From Stenotrophomonas rhizophila (GTDB lineage: Bacteria > Pseudomonadota > Gammaproteobacteria > Xanthomonadales > Xanthomonadaceae), in NCBI RefSeq assembly GCF_020857975.1, contig NZ_JACWUO010000027.1, positions 1 to 32,486 on the forward strand: DNA of 32,486 bases. The letters run 5' to 3'. The translations under genes and the position numbers were made by a program. Below the pieces are notes generated by a model. It was not told the DNA's origin, searched no databases, and was given only the letters and a program-made list of their open reading frames with translations. Positions 29,595 through 32,486 of this stretch are shown here, piece by piece (position 1 is the first letter of the stretch; each line of letters starts with the position of its first letter).

Positions 29595-30374
29595 ATGACG
29601 ACGCTTATCGAGGTGATCAACCATGGCCCCATCCGCGAACTGCGGCTGGCGCGCCCGCCGGTCAATGCGCTGGATACCGAGCTGTGCCGTCATCTGATCC
29701 ACGCGATCAACCAGGCCATGACCGATGACATGCACGGCATCGTGCTGTCGGGCAGCGCGCGCATCTTCAGCGCCGGCATGGACGTGCCGCACCTGCTCGG
29801 CCATGGCGAGGACAAGCACAAGCTGCTGGACAGCTGGCAGGCGTTCTTCGGCGCGGTGCGCACCCTGGCCGAGTGCCGGGTGCCGGTGGTGGCTGCGCTG
29901 ACCGGGCACGCCCCGGCCGGCGGCTGCGTGCTGGCGCTGTGCTGCGATTACCGGATCCTGGCGCGCAGCCCGGACCCGGCCCAGCCGACCGTGATCGGCC
30001 TGAACGAGGTGCAGGTGGGGCTGGTCGCGCCGGAAGGCATCCAGCGGCTGATGCGTCGCGTGGTGGGCCACCACCGCGCCACCCAGCTGCTGGTGGGCGG
30101 GGAGATGGTGCCGGCCGAGCGCGCCCTGGGGATCGGCCTGGTCGACGAACTGGCCGACGCCGCCCAGGTGGTGCCGCAGGCGATCGCCTGGCTGCAGCGC
30201 CTGCTCACCCTGCCGCGCCAGCCGATGCTGCTGACCCGCGCGGTCGCCCGCGCCGACCTGCACGAGGCCCTGCACGCCGACCTGATCCAGCTCGACCGCT
30301 TCGTCGATGCCTGGTATGCCCCGGACGCCCAGCAGGCACTGCAGCAGCTGGCGGCCAGACTCGGCAAGGCCTGA
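29595..30374 (+). CDS. Enoyl-CoA isomerase-like crotonase (ECI1 type)
   Basis: This crotonase-fold enzyme of 259 residues most likely acts on enoyl-CoAs in fatty-acid oxidation. The oxyanion-hole segments are FSAGMD (58-63) and APAGGC (106-111). Hydratases carry a catalytic Glu right after the second segment; here it is V112, while E138 in GLNEVQVGLVAP is kept. That single-Glu pattern, and the surrounding HAPAGGC, CDYRILA and GLNE strings, closely resemble mitochondrial delta3,delta2-enoyl-CoA isomerase (ECI1) as I recall it. Isomerase is therefore more likely than hydratase. The start was chosen for MTTLIEVINHGPIREL; the frame is open further upstream but lacks family sequence. tesB follows 274 nt later. 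Confidence 0.88.
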   Translation: MTTLIEVINHGPIRELRLARPPVNALDTELCRHLIHAINQAMTDDMHGIVLSGSARIFSAGMDVPHLLGHGEDKHKLLDSWQAFFGAVRTLAECRVPVVAALTGHAPAGGCVLALCCDYRILARSPDPAQPTVIGLNEVQVGLVAPEGIQRLMRRVVGHHRATQLLVGGEMVPAERALGIGLVDELADAAQVVPQAIAWLQRLLTLPRQPMLLTRAVARADLHEALHADLIQLDRFVDAWYAPDAQQALQQLAARLGKA

Positions 30375-30397
30375 AGCCCGGCAAACGCCAACGCCCG

Positions 30398-30422
30398 GTA
30401 GTGCCGGCCGCTGGCCGGCAAC
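30398..30422 (+). repeat. GTAG (SMAG-type) palindrome
   Basis: GTAG is followed by the stem TGCCGGCC / GGCCGGCA around GCT, 24 nt after the isomerase stop codon. It is the same palindrome as at 27731 in the opposite orientation. Confidence 0.9.
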
Positions 30423-30474
30423 CAGGCACCTCCCGGTCCGGCACTGCATGGTTGCGCGCACATGGCTGGAATGA

Positions 30475-30585
30475 GCCCCCTGAGTCAGGGGGCGGCCGCG
30501 AAGCGGCGGGGGTTTGGAGGGCAATGAGAGGGGGCCCGCGGTTTGCAGAGCGAACCGTGGGGGCGGCAGCGCGAATGCGTTGCCG
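30475..30585 (+). other. Chain of four hairpins in the isomerase-tesB gap
   Basis: In order: GCCCCCTGA / TCAGGGGGC (30475-30493), GCCGC / GCGGC with a GAA loop (30495-30507), CCCGCGGTT / AACCGTGGG (30535-30561) and CGGCAGCGC / GCGTTGCCG (30564-30585). The last two stems each contain one G-T pair, which would be tolerated as G-U in RNA. No gene is present. It may be a dispersed structured element or an untranslated RNA. Confidence 0.65.
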
Positions 30586-30588
30586 TCA

Positions 30589-30610
30589 TGCGGCCAGCGG
30601 CCGGCACTAC
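30589..30610 (-). repeat. GTAG (SMAG-type) palindrome upstream of tesB
   Basis: On the minus strand GTAGTGCCGGCC is followed by GCTGGCCGCA, a slightly degraded copy of the palindromes at 27731 and 30398. Its end lies two bases before the candidate -10 box of tesB. Confidence 0.82.
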
Positions 30611-30612
30611 CT

Positions 30613-30618
30613 TATAAT
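30613..30618 (+). promoter_or_regulatory. Candidate -10 box of tesB
   Basis: TATAAT matches the sigma-70 -10 consensus exactly and would start transcription about 25 nt before the tesB start. No -35 box is recognisable at the right distance, because a SMAG palindrome occupies that stretch. Confidence 0.55.
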
Positions 30619-30648
30619 TCCGGTCCGCCCCCCTGCCGGTTGCCTCCC

Positions 30649-31557
30649 TTGTCCGACACGCACGAACCCGTCGTCTCCGAGCTGATCGACCTGCTCACGC
30701 TCGAGCGCCTGGAAGACAACCTGTTCCGCGGCCAGAGCCGTGATATCGGCACCAAGTACGTGTTCGGTGGGCAGGTGCTGGGCCAGGCCCTGTCCGCCGC
30801 CCAGAAGACGGTCGAGAACGGCCGCCACGTGCACTCGCTGCATGCCTATTTCCTGCGCGCCGGCAATATCGACCACCCGATCGTCTACGACGTGGACCGC
30901 ACCCGCGATGGCGGCAGCTTCTCGGTGCGCCGGGTCACCGCGATCCAGCACGGCAAGGTGATTTTCTTCTGCGCGGCCTCGTTCCAGCAGGCCGAAAGCG
31001 GGGCCGAGCACCAGCACAAGATGCCCGAGGTGCCGCAGCCGGAAGACATCGAGCCCAACCGCCCGGTGCCGCCGGAAGTGCTGGAGCGGCTGCCGATCAA
31101 GGTGCAACGCTGGCTCTCGCGCGGCGGCCCGTTCGAGTTCCGCCACGTCTACCCGCGCGACGAACTCAACCCACCCAAGCGCCCGCCCTACCATCAGGTC
31201 TGGCTGCGCCTGAATGAACGCGTCGGCGACGCGCCCGAGCTGCACCAGGCCTTGCTGGCCTATGCCTCGGACTTCCATCTGCTCGGCACCGCCACCTTCC
31301 CGCACGGCATCAGCTACTACCAGCCGCACGTGCAGATGGCCTCGCTCGACCACGCCATCTGGTTCCACCGCCCGTTCCGCGCCGACGACTGGCTGCTGTA
31401 CTCGCTGGACAGCCCCAGCGCGCAGGACGCGCGCGGCCTGGCCCGCGGCCAGTTCTTCACCCGGCAGGGCGTGCTGGTGGCCAGCACCGCGCAGGAAGGC
31501 CTGATCCGCGTGGTTCCCGACAGTGCCGCCGCGGCCGCCGTGCCGGCCAAGGACTGA
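30649..31557 (+). CDS. tesB: Acyl-CoA thioesterase II (TesB)
   Basis: TesB hydrolyses medium- and long-chain acyl-CoAs. The 302-residue protein has two hotdog domains, with VFGGQVLGQALSAA and HSLHAYFLRAG in the first and ASDFHLLGTA and SLDHAIWFHRPFRADDWLLY in the second. The catalytic set known from E. coli is represented by the Asp and Thr of SDFHLLGT and the Gln of STAQEGLIR. No ATG fits the family N-terminus. A TTG at 30649 gives MSDTHEPVVSELIDLLTLER and the family length (E. coli 286 aa); no clear Shine-Dalgarno site is seen. The stop is one base before the next start. Confidence 0.92.
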   Translation: MSDTHEPVVSELIDLLTLERLEDNLFRGQSRDIGTKYVFGGQVLGQALSAAQKTVENGRHVHSLHAYFLRAGNIDHPIVYDVDRTRDGGSFSVRRVTAIQHGKVIFFCAASFQQAESGAEHQHKMPEVPQPEDIEPNRPVPPEVLERLPIKVQRWLSRGGPFEFRHVYPRDELNPPKRPPYHQVWLRLNERVGDAPELHQALLAYASDFHLLGTATFPHGISYYQPHVQMASLDHAIWFHRPFRADDWLLYSLDSPSAQDARGLARGQFFTRQGVLVASTAQEGLIRVVPDSAAAAAVPAKD

Positions 31558-31558
31558 G

Positions 31559-32068
31559 ATGAGACAGATCTTCAACAGCCAGCGCGTGGAAACCGTGGAA
31601 GGCGTGGCCGAGCTGCTGCGCGATGCCGGCATCGAGGTGCGCATCACCAACGGCCGCTCCTACCACAGCAAGCGCGGCAGCCAGTTCAGCTACCTGGATA
31701 CCAGCAAGGCCACCACCCATCCCACCCTGTGGGTAGTGCACGCCAATGACCAGCCGCGCGCACGCGAAATCCTGCGCGACGCGCGCCTGCTGGAAACCAC
31801 CCGGCGCGATCACCCCACCGCCGAATTCGCCTTCCGCGAGCAGGCCGACGAGATCGCCCCGCGCCGCAACTGGGCCTGGCGGATCCGCATCGGCCTGCTG
31901 CTGGTGATCGCCGCGGTGGCGATGGTGGTGGTGCTGCGTCACCGCAGTGCCCCGACCGTGGCCCCGGCCCCGGCAGTACAACCGGCCACCACCTCCGCCC
32001 CGGCGCAGGCAACGCCGCCGGAACAGGAAGAAGTCCGGGTACGCATCCAGCCGGCACAGAAGCCGTAA
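31559..32068 (+). CDS. DUF2007-like signal-transducing membrane protein ('pathogenicity-like')
   Basis: The 169-residue protein begins with a small alpha/beta domain (1-80) of the DUF2007 'putative prokaryotic signal transducing protein' type: MRQIFNSQRVETVEGVAELL, then DAGIEVRITNGRS and HANDQPRAREIL. A basic stretch (PRRNWAWRIR) leads to one membrane helix at about 109-126, and the tail (131-169) is Pro/Ala-rich with charged residues at the end. Xanthomonadaceae genomes often label such proteins 'pathogenicity-like', without a shown function. Its ATG lies one base after the tesB stop, so the two are likely translated from one mRNA. Confidence 0.82.
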   Translation: MRQIFNSQRVETVEGVAELLRDAGIEVRITNGRSYHSKRGSQFSYLDTSKATTHPTLWVVHANDQPRAREILRDARLLETTRRDHPTAEFAFREQADEIAPRRNWAWRIRIGLLLVIAAVAMVVVLRHRSAPTVAPAPAVQPATTSAPAQATPPEQEEVRVRIQPAQKP

Positions 32069-32125
32069 CGTCGCGCAGCGAACGGCATGCCGCAGGGGCC
32101 GGGCGCATGGGCGTGGACCGCCCTG

Positions 32126-32486
32126 GTAGGGTCGGTTCCCAAACGACTGCCGATACCGCCCATCGGCACGACGGACGCGTGCCCCCTACCGAAGCAAGAC
32201 GCCCCTCCCCGGCCAGGGTCATGCCCGCCACCGGCCGGGAAGCACCACGTGCAGTCGTCCGGGGAGCGACCCTACCGAGCATTGCCCGGGGGCCGCTGGT
32301 AGGGTCGGTTCCCAAACGACTGCCGATACCGCCCATCGGCACGACGAACGCGTGCCCCTACCGAAGCAAGACGCACCTCCCCGGCCAGGGTCATGCCCAC
32401 CACCGGCCCGGAAGCACCACGTGCAGTCGTCCGGGGAGCGACCCTACCGAGCATTGCCCGGGGGCCGCTGGTAGGGTCGGTTCCCA
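32126..32486 (+). repeat. Second tandem array of GTAG-bounded units, cut by the window end
   Basis: Two complete units (32126-32275 and 32299-32447) and the first 16 bases of a third (from 32471) repeat with a period of 172-173 nt. The complete units differ from each other at about five positions. The two 23-nt spacers are identical to each other and unrelated to most of the spacer used in the 28522 array. End sequences and internal hairpins match the first array, except that the left arm of the GCATGACC stem is changed. It starts 58 nt after the preceding stop codon and may continue beyond the window. Confidence 0.95.

Noticed and set aside
28616..29728. Open frames through the repeat array
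   Set aside because: Frames shift from unit to unit (unit lengths are not multiples of three), and the predicted peptides are Arg/Pro/His-rich with no family resemblance.
28522..32486. CRISPR array
   Set aside because: The repeats are about 150 nt long and the 23-25-nt intervals are nearly identical rather than unique. There are no cas genes.

Overview
The window looks chromosomal and comes from a high-GC gammaproteobacterium of the Lysobacteraceae (Xanthomonadaceae), most likely Stenotrophomonas. Three things point there: the conserved block rpsT / murJ-ribF-ileS-lspA-ispH, a DUF2007-type 'pathogenicity-like' protein, and many short palindromes headed by GTAG that match the SMAG/GTAG REP family described in S. 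maltophilia. The species cannot be fixed from the sequence alone.

Layout. (1) 215-4285, minus: cyoABCD, a cytochrome bo-type quinol oxidase operon with overlapping genes, ended by a TTCG-loop terminator; no cyoE follows. (2) 4563-5908, minus: a D-lactate dehydrogenase-type enzyme and a small unknown protein. (3) 5909-6641: gene-free DNA with a 52-nt hexanucleotide tract and several long palindromes, then a terminator and tRNA-Thr(CGT). (4) 6861-14277: an autotransporter whose passenger carries a ClpP/COG3904-like motif, transcribed divergently from an ECF sigma factor - FecR - STN-type TonB receptor cell-surface-signalling cassette. (5) 14489-21470, minus: ispH, lspA, ileS, ribF and murJ, divergent from rpsT. 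(6) 22110-23952, minus: obg, rpmA and rplU. (7) 24247-28502, plus: uvrA, a hotdog thioesterase and an unknown protein. (8) 28522-29110: a tandem repeat array and palindromes. (9) 29117-32068: a PCu(A)C copper chaperone (minus), then an ECI1-type enoyl-CoA isomerase, tesB and a DUF2007-like membrane protein (plus). (10) 32126-32486: a second repeat array that runs off the window.

Functional links. LspA would process the CyoA lipoprotein. The sigma/FecR/TonB cassette is a standard surface-signalling relay and could control the divergent autotransporter. TesB, the enoyl-CoA isomerase and the hotdog thioesterase all act on acyl-CoAs. The least ordinary features are the GTAG-bounded ~150-nt tandem units (five full copies, one cut copy and one diverged fragment), the autotransporter with a protease-fold-like passenger, and a chain of hairpins between the isomerase gene and tesB. 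All calls come from reading the sequence; no database search was run.
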